A stretch of 64,000 nucleotides of DNA from an uncultured Eubacteriales bacterium (GTDB lineage: Bacteria; Bacillota; Clostridia; Christensenellales; Aristaeellaceae): NCBI GenBank assembly GCA_902789795.1, contig CADAPM010000004.1, positions 124,001 through 188,000 of the forward strand, written 5' to 3'. Both the position numbers and the translations under genes were made by a program. Position 1 is the stretch's first letter, and each line of letters starts with the position of its first letter. Positions 19,623 to 28,012 of the stretch are shown in pieces. The notes below the pieces were generated by a model. The model did no database searches. It was given only the letters and a program-made list of their open reading frames with translations, and was not told the origin of the DNA.

Positions 19623-20408
19623 ATGACCTATGGCATCCCGACCCTGATGGAGTTTTCCGATATCGAGGTCCTGACCCGCTTCTGCGCGGAACGCGGCTTC
19701 GGCTTCGTGGAAATGAACATGACCTTTCCCTGGTTCCAGCTGGGCAATGTGAATGCGGAAAAGCTCAACGCGCTGAAAAAGGAATACGGCGTGGGCTTCA
19801 CCATCCACCTGCACGACCAGGTCAATCCCTTTGAATTTTCGCCGGAAATGCGGCGGGGCTGCCTGGAAAACGCCCTCTGCGCGATCCAATGGGCCCGGGA
19901 AATCAAGGCGCCGCGCCTCAATATGCACCTGATGCCCGGCACCTATTCCACGATCAACGGCGTCAAGACCTACCTCTATGCCCAGTACCCGGATCTCTAT
20001 CTGGGCTATGTGCGCGAGTTCAGGCAGCTGGTGGAAAAAGAGCTGGAGGGTACGGAGACGGTGTTCTGCATCGAGAACACATCCGGCTTTCAGAGCTTCC
20101 ATAAGCGCGCCATCGAGCAGCTGCTGGAGTCTGAGCGCTTCGGCCTGACCCTGGATGTCGGACACAGCTACAAGGCCGGCGGCGCGGATGAGCGCTTTAT
20201 CCTGGAGCACAGGGACAGGCTCTGCCATTTCCATATCCATGACTGCAGCATGAAGGCCAATCACTTGGGCTTCGGCGAGGGTGGGCTGGATCTGGTGCGT
20301 TTCCTGAAGATGGCAAAGGAACTGGATGCCACAGTGGTTGCGGAGGTCAAGGAATCCGGGGCGCTGCTTCGGTCCAAGGAGTATATGATCCAGCACGGCC
20401 TGTGGTGA
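19623..20408 (+). CDS. Sugar phosphate isomerase/epimerase family protein
   Basis: This 261-aa TIM-barrel protein is of the xylose-isomerase-like (AP endonuclease 2) superfamily. Candidate metal ligands are spread along the barrel: HLHDQ, the Glu in FCIENTSG, the LDVGHSYKAGG Asp/His pair, FHIHDC and the late AEVKESG Glu. I chose the ATG at 19623, preceded by GGAAAGGGAAAG, over an upstream TTG. It is the last gene of the LacI-importer operon and probably isomerises or epimerises the imported compound. The substrate is unknown. Confidence 0.8.
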   Translation: MTYGIPTLMEFSDIEVLTRFCAERGFGFVEMNMTFPWFQLGNVNAEKLNALKKEYGVGFTIHLHDQVNPFEFSPEMRRGCLENALCAIQWAREIKAPRLNMHLMPGTYSTINGVKTYLYAQYPDLYLGYVREFRQLVEKELEGTETVFCIENTSGFQSFHKRAIEQLLESERFGLTLDVGHSYKAGGADERFILEHRDRLCHFHIHDCSMKANHLGFGEGGLDLVRFLKMAKELDATVVAEVKESGALLRSKEYMIQHGLW

Positions 20409-20429
20409 AACGGGAAATCGTCAAATGCA

Positions 20430-20462
20430 AAAGCGGCGCGGCTTCGGCTGCGCCGCTTTTTG
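20430..20462 (+). terminator. Rho-independent terminator ending the importer operon
   Basis: AAAGCGGCGC and GCGCCGCTTT flank a short GC-rich loop (gGCTTCGGCt) and run into a T tract. A strong hairpin, symmetric enough to act on both strands. Confidence 0.9.
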
Positions 20463-20528
20463 TGTATCAGATAAGACACAAAAACACCGGAAATACTGTT
20501 TCTTCTGTGTTTTTTCCCGGGACGGCCC

Positions 20529-20590
20529 TTGAAAAAAGCGGAATGGAACCTATAATGGTCTTTGACTGAGAATTGTATAACAATCTCAGT
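20529..20590 (+). promoter_or_regulatory. Promoter and 5'-leader inverted repeat of the LysA-like gene
   Basis: TTGAAA (20529-20534) and TATAAT (20551-20556) are separated by 16 bases. From 20565 to 20590 lies an 11-bp inverted repeat, ACTGAGA-TTGT against ACAATCTCAGT with one bulged A and a 3-base loop. It covers the predicted start of the transcript, so it may be an operator or a 5'-leader hairpin. Confidence 0.7.
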
Positions 20591-20615
20591 ATTCTTATGT
20601 TGAAGAGGGCCGCGT

Positions 20616-21869
20616 ATGCCGAATGATTCTCTGCCATCCAGCGTCTTTTTGAAGGCGGCTGAGCTTTTTCCAACCCCTTTCCATCTGTACGACGAGGCCG
20701 GGATCCGCAATACGGCCCGCGCGGTGCGGGAGGCCTTTGCTTGGAACCCGGATTTCAGGGAGTATTTTGCCGTGAAGGCGCTGCCCAACCCGGTGATCCT
20801 GGGCATCCTCAAGGAGGAGGGGCTGGGCCTCGACTGCTCGAGCCTGACGGAGCTCATGATGGCGGAACGGCTCGGCTTTTCCGGTGAGGAGATCATGTTC
20901 AGCGCCAACGCCATGCCGCCGGAGGAGTTCGACCTGGCGCGGAAGCTGGGCGCCTACGTCAACCTGGATGACATCAGCGATATCGACACCCTGGCCGTTC
21001 ACGGCGGCATCCCTAAGACCGTCTGCGTCCGCGTGAATACGGGCGGCACCTTCACCTTCGGCGGCAACCAGATCATGGGCAAGCCCGGCGAAGCGAAGTA
21101 CGGCTGGATGCCCTCCCAGCTCAAAGAGGGGCTGGAGCGGCTCAAATCCATGGGCGTCAAGCGCTTCGGCCTGCACGCCTTCCTGGCCAGCAATATGACC
21201 GACCCTGGATACTATCCCGCCCTGGCGCGCATCCTGTTTGACCTGATCCAGACCACGGCGGCGGAGACGGGCCTGGAGCCCGCGTTTGTGAACCTTTCAG
21301 GCGGCATCGGCATCCCCTATACCCGGGACGTGCCGCCGGTGGATATCCGCGCGGTGGGCGAAGCGGTGCGGCAGGAGTACGTGGCCGTCTTCGGCGAGCC
21401 CGGTCCGGGCAAGCCGGGCATCAAGACGGAGCTGGGCCGGTATATCACGGGCCCCTACGGCTTTGTGGTGACCCATGCGGTGCATGAGAAGAAGACCTTC
21501 AAGCACTATATCGGCCTGGACGCCTGCGCGGTGCAGCTGATCCGCCCCGCCATGTACGGCGCTTATCACGAGATCTCCATCGTGGGCCGGGAGCATGACG
21601 CGCCGGAGGAGATCTATGATATCACCGGCTCCCTGTGCGAGAACAACGACAAGTTTGCCATCGACCGCCCCATGCCGAAGATCCACCTGGGCGACCTGCT
21701 GATCATCCACGACGCCGGCGCCCACGCCTTCGCCATGGGCTACCAGTACAACGGCCGCCTGCGGACCGCGGAGATCCTGTATACGAAGGACGGCGGCTAC
21801 CGGCAGATCCGCCGCGCGGAAACGCCGGAGGACTATTTCGCGACCATGGTCTGGCCGGAATCGGAATAA
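20616..21869 (+). CDS. lysA: PLP-dependent decarboxylase, diaminopimelate decarboxylase-like
   Basis: This 417-aa fold-III (alanine racemase-like) decarboxylase has the PLP lysine in YFAVKALPNP (about residue 54), the glycine-rich LSGGIGIPY loop, TELGRYITGPYG, GSLCENNDKF with the cross-subunit cysteine, and a C-terminal HDAGAHAFAMGYQYNGRLR. This fits DAP decarboxylase, the last step of lysine synthesis. The usual HxGS loop is replaced by HAFLASN, a variation that could change substrate. A related decarboxylase is therefore possible. It has its own promoter upstream and terminator downstream. Confidence 0.8.
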   Translation: MPNDSLPSSVFLKAAELFPTPFHLYDEAGIRNTARAVREAFAWNPDFREYFAVKALPNPVILGILKEEGLGLDCSSLTELMMAERLGFSGEEIMFSANAMPPEEFDLARKLGAYVNLDDISDIDTLAVHGGIPKTVCVRVNTGGTFTFGGNQIMGKPGEAKYGWMPSQLKEGLERLKSMGVKRFGLHAFLASNMTDPGYYPALARILFDLIQTTAAETGLEPAFVNLSGGIGIPYTRDVPPVDIRAVGEAVRQEYVAVFGEPGPGKPGIKTELGRYITGPYGFVVTHAVHEKKTFKHYIGLDACAVQLIRPAMYGAYHEISIVGREHDAPEEIYDITGSLCENNDKFAIDRPMPKIHLGDLLIIHDAGAHAFAMGYQYNGRLRTAEILYTKDGGYRQIRRAETPEDYFATMVWPESE

Positions 21870-21885
21870 AGGATTCTGATCCACG

Positions 21886-21912
21886 AGCCTGCTGCACGGC
21901 GGCAGGCTTTTT
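21886..21912 (+). terminator. Rho-independent terminator after the LysA-like gene
   Basis: AGCCTGC and GCAGGCT form a 7-bp stem with a 9-base loop followed by TTTTT. Confidence 0.85.
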
Positions 21913-21997
21913 GCTTGGCGGCAGGTCCGTTTGGAAGGAATACGACGGTCCGTGTCGAAATAAATCTGGAATCATGAAGGATCGGAGGACAGCAACC

Positions 21998-22456
21998 ATG
22001 AAACTGGCAGAAGCGCTGCAGGAGCGCGCAGACCTGAATAAAAAGATCGATGAACTGAAGGAGCGCATGAGGAACTGCATCCTGGTGCAGGAGGGGGAGG
22101 AGCCGGTCGAGGATCCCGCCGAGCTGTTGAAGGAGCTGGACGGCGCGGTGGAGCGCCTGGGCAAACTGATGGCGGCCATCAACCTGACCAACAGCCGCAC
22201 GAAGGCGGAGGGCATGAGCCTGACCCATCTGATTGCCCGCAAGGACGCCCTGACGGTGCAGCACGCCGCATACAGGGACCTGGTCTACACAGCGGGCCAG
22301 AATACCAGCCGCGCCCGGGGCACGGAGATCAAAGTCAAGGCCCTGCTGAAGGCGTCTGAGCTGCAGAAGAAGGCGGATCTGATGGCCAAGGAGATCCGCC
22401 AGCTGGATAATCTGCTGCAGGAGACGAACTGGAAAACCAAGCTGATCGAGCTGTAA
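21998..22456 (+). CDS. DIP1984 family protein
   Basis: This 152-aa all-helical protein opens with MKLAEALQERADLNKKIDEL and contains the LMAAINLTNSRT and LTHLIARKDAL phrases of the DIP1984 (septicolysin-like) family. Its biochemical role is not established. It has two long amphipathic, coiled-coil-prone helices and no signal peptide or membrane segment. GGAGG precedes the ATG. A candidate tRNA-like RNA starts 20 bases after its stop, which may be functionally connected. Confidence 0.85.
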   Translation: MKLAEALQERADLNKKIDELKERMRNCILVQEGEEPVEDPAELLKELDGAVERLGKLMAAINLTNSRTKAEGMSLTHLIARKDALTVQHAAYRDLVYTAGQNTSRARGTEIKVKALLKASELQKKADLMAKEIRQLDNLLQETNWKTKLIEL

Positions 22457-22476
22457 GGATTCTGCTGGTAGTTCCG

Positions 22477-22573
22477 CGGGGCGCATGTCAGGCGGCAGCG
22501 GCCTTAAGCTGCATTGACGGTGGTGCGTGGGCAGCACCGGGGTTCGAATTCCCCATCGCATCGTTATGCCCCG
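22477..22573 (+). ncRNA. Candidate tRNA-like non-coding RNA
   Basis: The 97-base stretch can fold like a tRNA. A 7-bp outer stem pairs CGGGGCG (22477-22483) with TGCCCCG (22567-22573). A D-side arm has GTCA/TGAC enclosing CAGC/GCTG (22487-22518). A hairpin with a 5-bp stem and 7-base loop (GGTGC, loop, GCACC; 22522-22538) sits in the anticodon-arm position. A T-arm-like hairpin GGGGTTCGAATTCCCC spans 22539-22554. About 12 extra bases separate the T arm from the outer stem and there is no CCA end, so it is not a normal tRNA. It resembles the tRNA-mimic module of bacterial Y RNAs in style only. No promoter was identified. Confidence 0.5.
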
Positions 22574-22743
22574 ACCGCGCATACTTGCACGGACATCGCG
22601 TATTGTCATTACCGGATATGGACCGCGAAGCGAGGGTGGGAACGGGGAAGCAGGATCGAAGGAGAGACAAAAGATAGATGGACGCAAATAGGCCCTGGCT
22701 CCGGCTGCGTGAACTATCGAATCAACTGTATGGAGGTGGTTCC

Positions 22744-24135
22744 ATGTCTGCCTTGGTGGACCTGAAATACCTGAGCGTGCCCCTGCCGGAGGATATCCTG
22801 CACGCGCGCGAGCACGGGAATTTTGACCTGGCGCTCACTCTGATCGACCGGCGCATCGCGGGCGGTACGCTGCCGGAGGCGCTCAAAAAGCGGTTGCTGC
22901 TGGAACGGGAGATCGTGCTGCAGCTGCCTCACGAGTACACGATCCCGGAAGAGGAAGCCTTTGAGGAGCTGAAGGACGGCCTTGGCGAATTCACACGGGA
23001 GGAGTTCGACCGTCTGATCCTGGACCACGACCTGGACTGGGCTTATGTGAACGGCCGGCGCCATATCCATGAGGATTCCATCGCGAACCTGTACAAGGTC
23101 CGTGACGACCTTTCGCGCCGCGCCTACGAGCGGGGCAAGCGGGATGATCCCGGCGGGCCCTCGCCGCTGCTGGACGCGGCCATCGCCGAGATGAAGGAGA
23201 AGGGCCAGGTGTGCGCCCGGTTCAGGATGCGCACGGAGATGACGCTGAAACCGGACGGGGAACCGCGAAAGGTGCGCGTATGGCTGCCCATCCCCTGCGA
23301 ATATGCCCAGGTCAGGAACGTGAAGATCCTGTCCTGCAGCCATCGGGACGCCCATATCGGCGCGCCCGAAGCCGCGCAGCGCACGGTGTGCATGGAGGGC
23401 ACGGACGATCAGCCCTTCTGGGTCGAGTACGAGTATGAGACCCATATGCGCTACATGCAGCCGGAGCCCAGCCGGGTCGCGGCGGCTCAGCCCACCTTCT
23501 ATACCGAGGAGCTGGCCCCACACATCCACTTTACGCCGTACTTGAAGGAATTGTGCAAGGAGATCGTCGGGCGGGAGGAGAACCCGCTGATCAAGGCGAA
23601 GCTGATCTATGAATATGTGACCCACTTCGTCAAATACTCCTACATGCGCGCCTATTTCACCATGCCGATGATCCCGGAGCACGCGGCGATCAACCAGCGC
23701 GGCGACTGCGGGGTGCAGGCGCTGCTGTTCATCACGCTGTGCCGCATCGCAGGCGTGCCGGCCCGCTGGCAGTCGGGCCTGTACACAGAACCTGGCGACG
23801 TGGGTTGCCATGACTGGGCGCAGTTCTACGTGGCGCCCTACGGCTGGATGTTCTGCGACTGCTCCTTTGGCGGCAGCGCGGTCCGGCGCGGGCTCAAGGA
23901 GCGGGAGGCGTTCTACTTCTGCAATATCGACCCCTTCCGCATGCCCGCCGCCGCAGAATTCCAGCACGAGCTGGAGATCCCGCCGCGCTTTATGCGCTAT
24001 GACCCCTATGACAACCAGCTGGGCGAAGCTGAGTACGAGGATGGGCCCGTGCGCCGCGGCCGGCGCAGCACCCACCACACTCTGCTCGCCGTCAGCGGAT
24101 TGGATTCTTGCAAAGAAAGGCCGGAATACGTATGA
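22744..24135 (+). CDS. Transglutaminase-like domain protein
   Basis: This 463-aa protein has a helical N-terminal part (about 1-140), a middle beta-rich part, and a transglutaminase-like core with the catalytic triad in GDCGVQALLF (Cys), CHDWAQFYV (His) and WMFCDCSFG (Asp). Such proteins may cleave or cross-link peptides; the substrate is unknown. No signal peptide is seen, so it probably acts inside the cell. I chose the ATG at 22744 because GGAGGTGG lies 5 bases upstream; an in-frame ATG at 22678 is also preceded by AGGAG. Its stop overlaps the ACT-domain gene start (ATGA). Confidence 0.82.
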   Translation: MSALVDLKYLSVPLPEDILHAREHGNFDLALTLIDRRIAGGTLPEALKKRLLLEREIVLQLPHEYTIPEEEAFEELKDGLGEFTREEFDRLILDHDLDWAYVNGRRHIHEDSIANLYKVRDDLSRRAYERGKRDDPGGPSPLLDAAIAEMKEKGQVCARFRMRTEMTLKPDGEPRKVRVWLPIPCEYAQVRNVKILSCSHRDAHIGAPEAAQRTVCMEGTDDQPFWVEYEYETHMRYMQPEPSRVAAAQPTFYTEELAPHIHFTPYLKELCKEIVGREENPLIKAKLIYEYVTHFVKYSYMRAYFTMPMIPEHAAINQRGDCGVQALLFITLCRIAGVPARWQSGLYTEPGDVGCHDWAQFYVAPYGWMFCDCSFGGSAVRRGLKEREAFYFCNIDPFRMPAAAEFQHELEIPPRFMRYDPYDNQLGEAEYEDGPVRRGRRSTHHTLLAVSGLDSCKERPEYV

Positions 24136-24404
24136 CGAAAGCGCTCATCTCCGTCTCAGGCGCGGACACCACGGGCATCATCGCCCGCATCGCCACCAAG
24201 CTGTATGAAATGAACATCAACATCCTGGACATTTCCCAGACCATCCTGAGCGGTTGCTTCACCATGATGATGGTGGTGGACCTGACAGCCTGCGGCCTGA
24301 CCTTTACCGAGGTGCAGGAAGCCCTGCAGCCGGTGGGCCAGAGCCTGGGCATGGAGATCCACATGCAGCGCATGGACATCTTCGATGCGATGCATAGAAT
24401 CTGA
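24132..24404 (+). CDS. ACT domain protein (UPF0237)
   Basis: This 90-aa protein consists of a single ACT domain (ISVSGADTTGIIARIATKLYEMNINILDISQ), a ligand-binding regulatory fold. It is the UPF0237 partner normally encoded directly before a UPF0210/PFL protein; that partner is here at 24783, after a 378-base hairpin-rich gap. The start overlaps the preceding stop (ATGA). The ligand is unknown, probably an amino acid or related small molecule. Confidence 0.88.
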   Translation: MTKALISVSGADTTGIIARIATKLYEMNINILDISQTILSGCFTMMMVVDLTACGLTFTEVQEALQPVGQSLGMEIHMQRMDIFDAMHRI

Positions 24405-24740
24405 GTATCCGTAAGGGGGACACGTCCCCCTTGCGTAACCCCCCTCGGATTCGCCTGTCGTACCTTCGGTACTCCCGGGCGGCGAATCCGCAAGGTAGAT
24501 TCCGCTGACGCGGAATCGTCCTCGCACCGTACATGCTGCAAGGAGTCGCGCGCGCACCGCGGTCGCAAGCTCCACGCGCACCGCGCACGATATGCTGCGG
24601 ATTAAACAGAGGGTGTTCCCCCTCTGTACCCCCCTCTGCGCGTCCTTATCGGCACTCCATCCCATCGCCCTTCGGGTGGCGGTGCCATCCGGCGAATAAA
24701 TCGCCGGACTCCGGGATTCCATGCCTCTAAGGACATCACA
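24405..24740. repeat. Hairpin-dense intergenic island
   Basis: This non-coding stretch is almost entirely made of perfect or near-perfect hairpins: AAGGGGGAC/GTCCCCCTT (24418-24437); CGGATTCGCC/GGCGAATCCG with inner GTACC-TTC-GGTAC; GATTCCGC/GCGGAATC; CAGAGGG/CCCTCTG; GGCAC/GTGCC with inner CGCCC/GGGTG; and TCCGGCGA/TCGCCGGA. Two of them are each followed by a C-rich ACCCCCCTC-type tail, which suggests two related REP-like units. No clear promoter, T-run terminator or ORF is seen. Confidence 0.65.
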
Positions 24741-24782
24741 TTCTCTTCTTTTGTTTCACAACTGAACCGCTAAGAGGAAAAT

Positions 24783-26129
24783 ATGCTGAACATACAGGAT
24801 ATATCCGAAACCATCCAGATGATCCGGGATGATCATTTCGACATCCGGACCATCACCCTGGGGATCAATCTGCTGGGGTGCATTGCGGAAAAGCCCGAGC
24901 GCACTGCGCAGCGGGTGTATGACAAGGTCACCCGGACGGCCCAGTACCTGGTCAGCACTGGCGAGGACATCGAGCGGGAGCTGGGCATCCCCATCGTCAA
25001 TAAGCGCATCGCCGTGACGCCGGTGAGCATGCTCACCCAGCAGGATCCCGTGCCCATCGCGCGGGCGCTGGACGAGGCGGCCCGGGAGACGGGCGTCAAT
25101 TTCCTGGGCGGATATACGGCGCTCATGCAGAAGGGGGCCACGGACGCGGATGAAAAGCTGATCCGCTCCATCCCCCAGGTGCTGAATGAGACCTCCTACC
25201 TCTGCTCCAGCGTGAATGTGGCTTCCACCAAGACGGGCATCAACATGAACGCTGTCCGGGAGATGGGGGAGATCATCAAGATGACCGCCGCCCTGACGGC
25301 GGACCGGGACAGCCTGGGCTGTGCCAAGCTGGTGGTGTTTGCCAACGCCGTGGAGGATAACCCCTTCATGGCCGGCGCTTTCGTGGGCCCGGGCGAGCCT
25401 GAGGCTGTCATCAACGTGGGCGTTTCCGGCCCCGGCGTGGTCCGCGCCGCCCTGCAGAAGATCCCGGGCGAGCCCTTCGACGTGGTGGCGGAGACCATCA
25501 AACGCACCGCCTTCAAGATCACCCGCGTGGGTCAGCTGGTGGCGCGGGAGGCGTCCAGCCGCCTGGGCATCCCCTTCGGCATCGTCGATCTGTCCCTGGC
25601 GCCGACTCCGGCCCGGGGCGACAGCGTGGCGCATATCCTGGAGGAGATGGGCCTGGAGACGGTCGGCGGCCCCGGCACCACGGCAGCGCTGGCCCTGCTC
25701 AATGACGCGGTCAAAAAGGGCGGCGTCATGGCGTCCAACCATGTGGGCGGGCTCTCCGGTGCGTTCATCCCCGTCAGCGAGGACGCGGGCATGATCGCTG
25801 CGGCGGAAAAGGGCAACCTGACCCTGGAAAAGCTGGAGGCCATGACCAGCGTGTGCTCCGTGGGCCTGGATATGATTGCCATCCCCGGCGATACCTCCGC
25901 GGAGACCATCTCCGGCATCATCGCCGATGAAATGGCCATCGGCATGATCAATCAGAAGACCACCGCCGTGCGCGTGATCCCGGCCGTGGGCAAGCAGGCG
26001 GGGGATACGGTGCATTTCGGCGGCCTCTTGGGAGAAGCGCCGGTCATGCCGGTCAACCCCACAGACTGCTCCGCCTTCATCGCCCGCGGCGGGCGCATCC
26101 CCGCGCCGATCCACAGCCTGAGGAACTGA
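24783..26129 (+). CDS. UPF0210/PFL family protein
   Basis: This 448-aa protein of the UPF0210 (DUF711) family, structurally related to pyruvate-formate-lyase-type folds, has no demonstrated reaction. Characteristic stretches are [46 protein letters not shown] and [24 protein letters not shown] precedes the ATG. It normally works with the UPF0237 ACT protein encoded upstream. The glycyl-radical hallmark (RVxG at the C-terminus) is not evident, so radical chemistry is not implied. Confidence 0.9.
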   Translation: MLNIQDISETIQMIRDDHFDIRTITLGINLLGCIAEKPERTAQRVYDKVTRTAQYLVSTGEDIERELGIPIVNKRIAVTPVSMLTQQDPVPIARALDEAARETGVNFLGGYTALMQKGATDADEKLIRSIPQVLNETSYLCSSVNVASTKTGINMNAVREMGEIIKMTAALTADRDSLGCAKLVVFANAVEDNPFMAGAFVGPGEPEAVINVGVSGPGVVRAALQKIPGEPFDVVAETIKRTAFKITRVGQLVAREASSRLGIPFGIVDLSLAPTPARGDSVAHILEEMGLETVGGPGTTAALALLNDAVKKGGVMASNHVGGLSGAFIPVSEDAGMIAAAEKGNLTLEKLEAMTSVCSVGLDMIAIPGDTSAETISGIIADEMAIGMINQKTTAVRVIPAVGKQAGDTVHFGGLLGEAPVMPVNPTDCSAFIARGGRIPAPIHSLRN

Positions 26130-26139
26130 CAGAAAAGCA

Positions 26140-26167
26140 TTGACATTCTGAGTTTTTCCATTAAAAT
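26140..26167 (+). promoter_or_regulatory. Sigma-A promoter of the NifU-like/GGGtGRT operon
   Basis: TTGACA (26140-26145) and TAAAAT (26162-26167) are separated by 16 bases. AGGAGG lies just before the ATG at 26215. Confidence 0.8.
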
Positions 26168-26214
26168 AGTATCAGGATCGGTAGATTCCAAAACGAACAG
26201 GAGGAAAGAGTCGC

Positions 26215-26916
26215 ATGCAATACACCAAAGAAGTAGAAGACATGGTCTGTGTGGCAAAAGGGCCAAACCACGGCCCCGCGCCCATCCCTGAAGAGGGAAA
26301 ATGGGTTCAGGCCAAGGAGATCAAGGACATCTCCGGCTATACCCACGGCATCGGCTGGTGCGCGCCTCAGCAGGGCACCTGCAAGCTGAGCCTGAACGTG
26401 AAGAACGGCGTCATCGAGGAAGCCCTGGTGGAGACCATCGGCTGCTCCGGTATGACCCACTCCGCCGCTATGGCCAGCGAGATCCTGCCGGGCAAGACCA
26501 TCCTGGAAGCCCTGAACACGGACCTCGTCTGCGACGCCATCAACACCGCCATGCGCGAGCTGTTCCTGCAGATCGTGTACGGCCGCACCCAGTCCGCGTT
26601 CTCTGACGACGGCCTGCGCATCGGCGCTGGTCTGGAGGACCTGGGCAAGGGCCTGCGCTCCATGGTCGGCACCATGTACGGCACCAAGGAGAAGGGCACC
26701 CGCTACCTGGAAATGACCGAAGGCTATGTGGTCAAGATGGCCCTGGACAAGGACGACCAGGTCTGCGGCTATCAGTTCCTGAGCATCGGCAAGATGATGG
26801 ACGCCATCAAGAAGGGCGTTCCCGCTCAGGAAGCGTATGAGAAGAACCTCGGCACCTATGGCCGCTTCAAGGCGGAAGACGGCGCGGTCAAGTGGATCGA
26901 CCCGCGTAAAGAGTAA
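26215..26916 (+). CDS. Iron-sulfur cluster scaffold-like protein (NifU/IscU-related)
   Basis: This 233-aa protein contains an IscU-like core with cysteines in GWCAPQQGTC and ETIGCSGM and a later Cys in LVCDAINTAM, placed as cluster ligands usually are. A family-specific C-terminal extension (about 140-233, including GTMYGTKEKGTRYLEM) is not found in housekeeping IscU. The next gene, 14 bases on, encodes a GGGtGRT protein; this pair is recurrent in anaerobes. The probable role is building or carrying an Fe-S centre for the partner; this is inference. Confidence 0.82.
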   Translation: MQYTKEVEDMVCVAKGPNHGPAPIPEEGKWVQAKEIKDISGYTHGIGWCAPQQGTCKLSLNVKNGVIEEALVETIGCSGMTHSAAMASEILPGKTILEALNTDLVCDAINTAMRELFLQIVYGRTQSAFSDDGLRIGAGLEDLGKGLRSMVGTMYGTKEKGTRYLEMTEGYVVKMALDKDDQVCGYQFLSIGKMMDAIKKGVPAQEAYEKNLGTYGRFKAEDGAVKWIDPRKE

Positions 26917-26930
26917 AGGAGGCGCTGCAA

Positions 26931-27950
26931 ATGGCTTTGTTTGAGAATTATGAAGGACGTATGCCGCAGCTGCAGCCCGTCCTGGACAAATACGGCTTCA
27001 AGAGCTTTGAAGATGTCAAGGCGTTCACCAATGGCAAGGGCGTGGACGCGTACACGATCGTGGAAAGCACGCAGCCCATCTGCTTCGAGAACGTGAAGTG
27101 GGCCTATGAGCTGGGCGCTGCCATCGCGATGAAGGAAAACGCGAAGACCGCCGCTGAGGCCGCCAAGTGGATCGGCGTCGGCCTGCAGGCCTTCTGCATC
27201 CCCGGCTCTGTGGCGGACCAGCGCCAGGTCGGCATCGGCCACGGCAACCTGGGCGCCATGCTGCTGGATGAGGAGACCGAGTGCTTCGCTTTCCTGGCCG
27301 GCCACGAATCCTTCGCCGCCGCCGAGGGCGCTATCAAGATCGCCCTGAACGCCAACAAGGTGCGCAAAAAGCCCCTGCGCGTCATCCTGAACGGCCTGGG
27401 CAAGGACGCCGCCATGATTATCAGCCGCATCAACGGCTTCACCTATGTGCAGACCAAGTATGACTACCTGTCTGCCGACGTGAAGGAAGACCATGCTCTG
27501 ACCATCGTCAGCAAAACCGCCTATTCCGACGGCCCGCGGGCCAAGGTCAACTGCTACGGCGCGGACGATGTGCGCGAGGGCGTGGCCATCATGTGGCATG
27601 AGGGCGCGGATGTTTCCATCACCGGCAACTCCACCAACCCCACCCGTTTCCAGCATCCCGTGGCGGGCACCTATAAGAAGGAACGCTGGGAAGCCGGCAA
27701 GAAGTACTTCTCCGTCGCTTCCGGCGGCGGCACCGGCCGTACCCTGCACCCCGACAACATGGCGGCGGGCCCTGCCTCTTACGGCATGACCGACACCATG
27801 GGCCGCATGCATTCCGACGCGCAGTTCGCGGGCTCCTCTTCCGTGCCTGCCCACGTCGAAATGATGGGCTTCCTGGGCGCCGGCAACAACCCCATGGTCG
27901 GCATGACCGTGGCTGTGGCTGTGGCCGTGCAGCAGGCGATGAACAAGTAA
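26931..27950 (+). CDS. GGGtGRT protein
   Basis: This 339-aa protein is named for the motif GGGTGRTLHPDN (about residues 264-275). Other conserved-looking blocks are QRQVGIGHGNLGAMLLDEETE, FLAGHESFAAAEGA, SITGNSTNPTRFQHPVAGTYK and GMTDTMGRMHSDAQFAGSSS. It is soluble, with few cysteines. Its reaction is unknown; association with the NifU-like scaffold suggests an Fe-S-dependent or metal-dependent function. GGAGG precedes the ATG and a terminator follows. Confidence 0.9.
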   Translation: MALFENYEGRMPQLQPVLDKYGFKSFEDVKAFTNGKGVDAYTIVESTQPICFENVKWAYELGAAIAMKENAKTAAEAAKWIGVGLQAFCIPGSVADQRQVGIGHGNLGAMLLDEETECFAFLAGHESFAAAEGAIKIALNANKVRKKPLRVILNGLGKDAAMIISRINGFTYVQTKYDYLSADVKEDHALTIVSKTAYSDGPRAKVNCYGADDVREGVAIMWHEGADVSITGNSTNPTRFQHPVAGTYKKERWEAGKKYFSVASGGGTGRTLHPDNMAAGPASYGMTDTMGRMHSDAQFAGSSSVPAHVEMMGFLGAGNNPMVGMTVAVAVAVQQAMNK

Positions 27951-27966
27951 TTTCGCAATCATATCA

Positions 27967-27996
27967 AGCTCCCGAGGGCAACTTCGGGAGCTTTTT
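27967..27996 (+). terminator. Rho-independent terminator after the GGGtGRT gene
   Basis: AGCTCCCGA and TCGGGAGCT form a 9-bp stem followed by TTTTT. Confidence 0.9.
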
Positions 27997-28012
27997 CAAA
28001 GGAGAGATATAA

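Noticed and set aside
22477-22573. A canonical tRNA gene
   Set aside because: The D side is too long, 12 extra bases separate the T arm from the acceptor-like stem, and no CCA or normal discriminator is present; kept only as a tRNA-like candidate.
24783-26129. Glycyl-radical enzyme
   Set aside because: The family is named PFL-like, but no RVxG glycyl-radical motif is visible near the C-terminus and no activating enzyme is adjacent.
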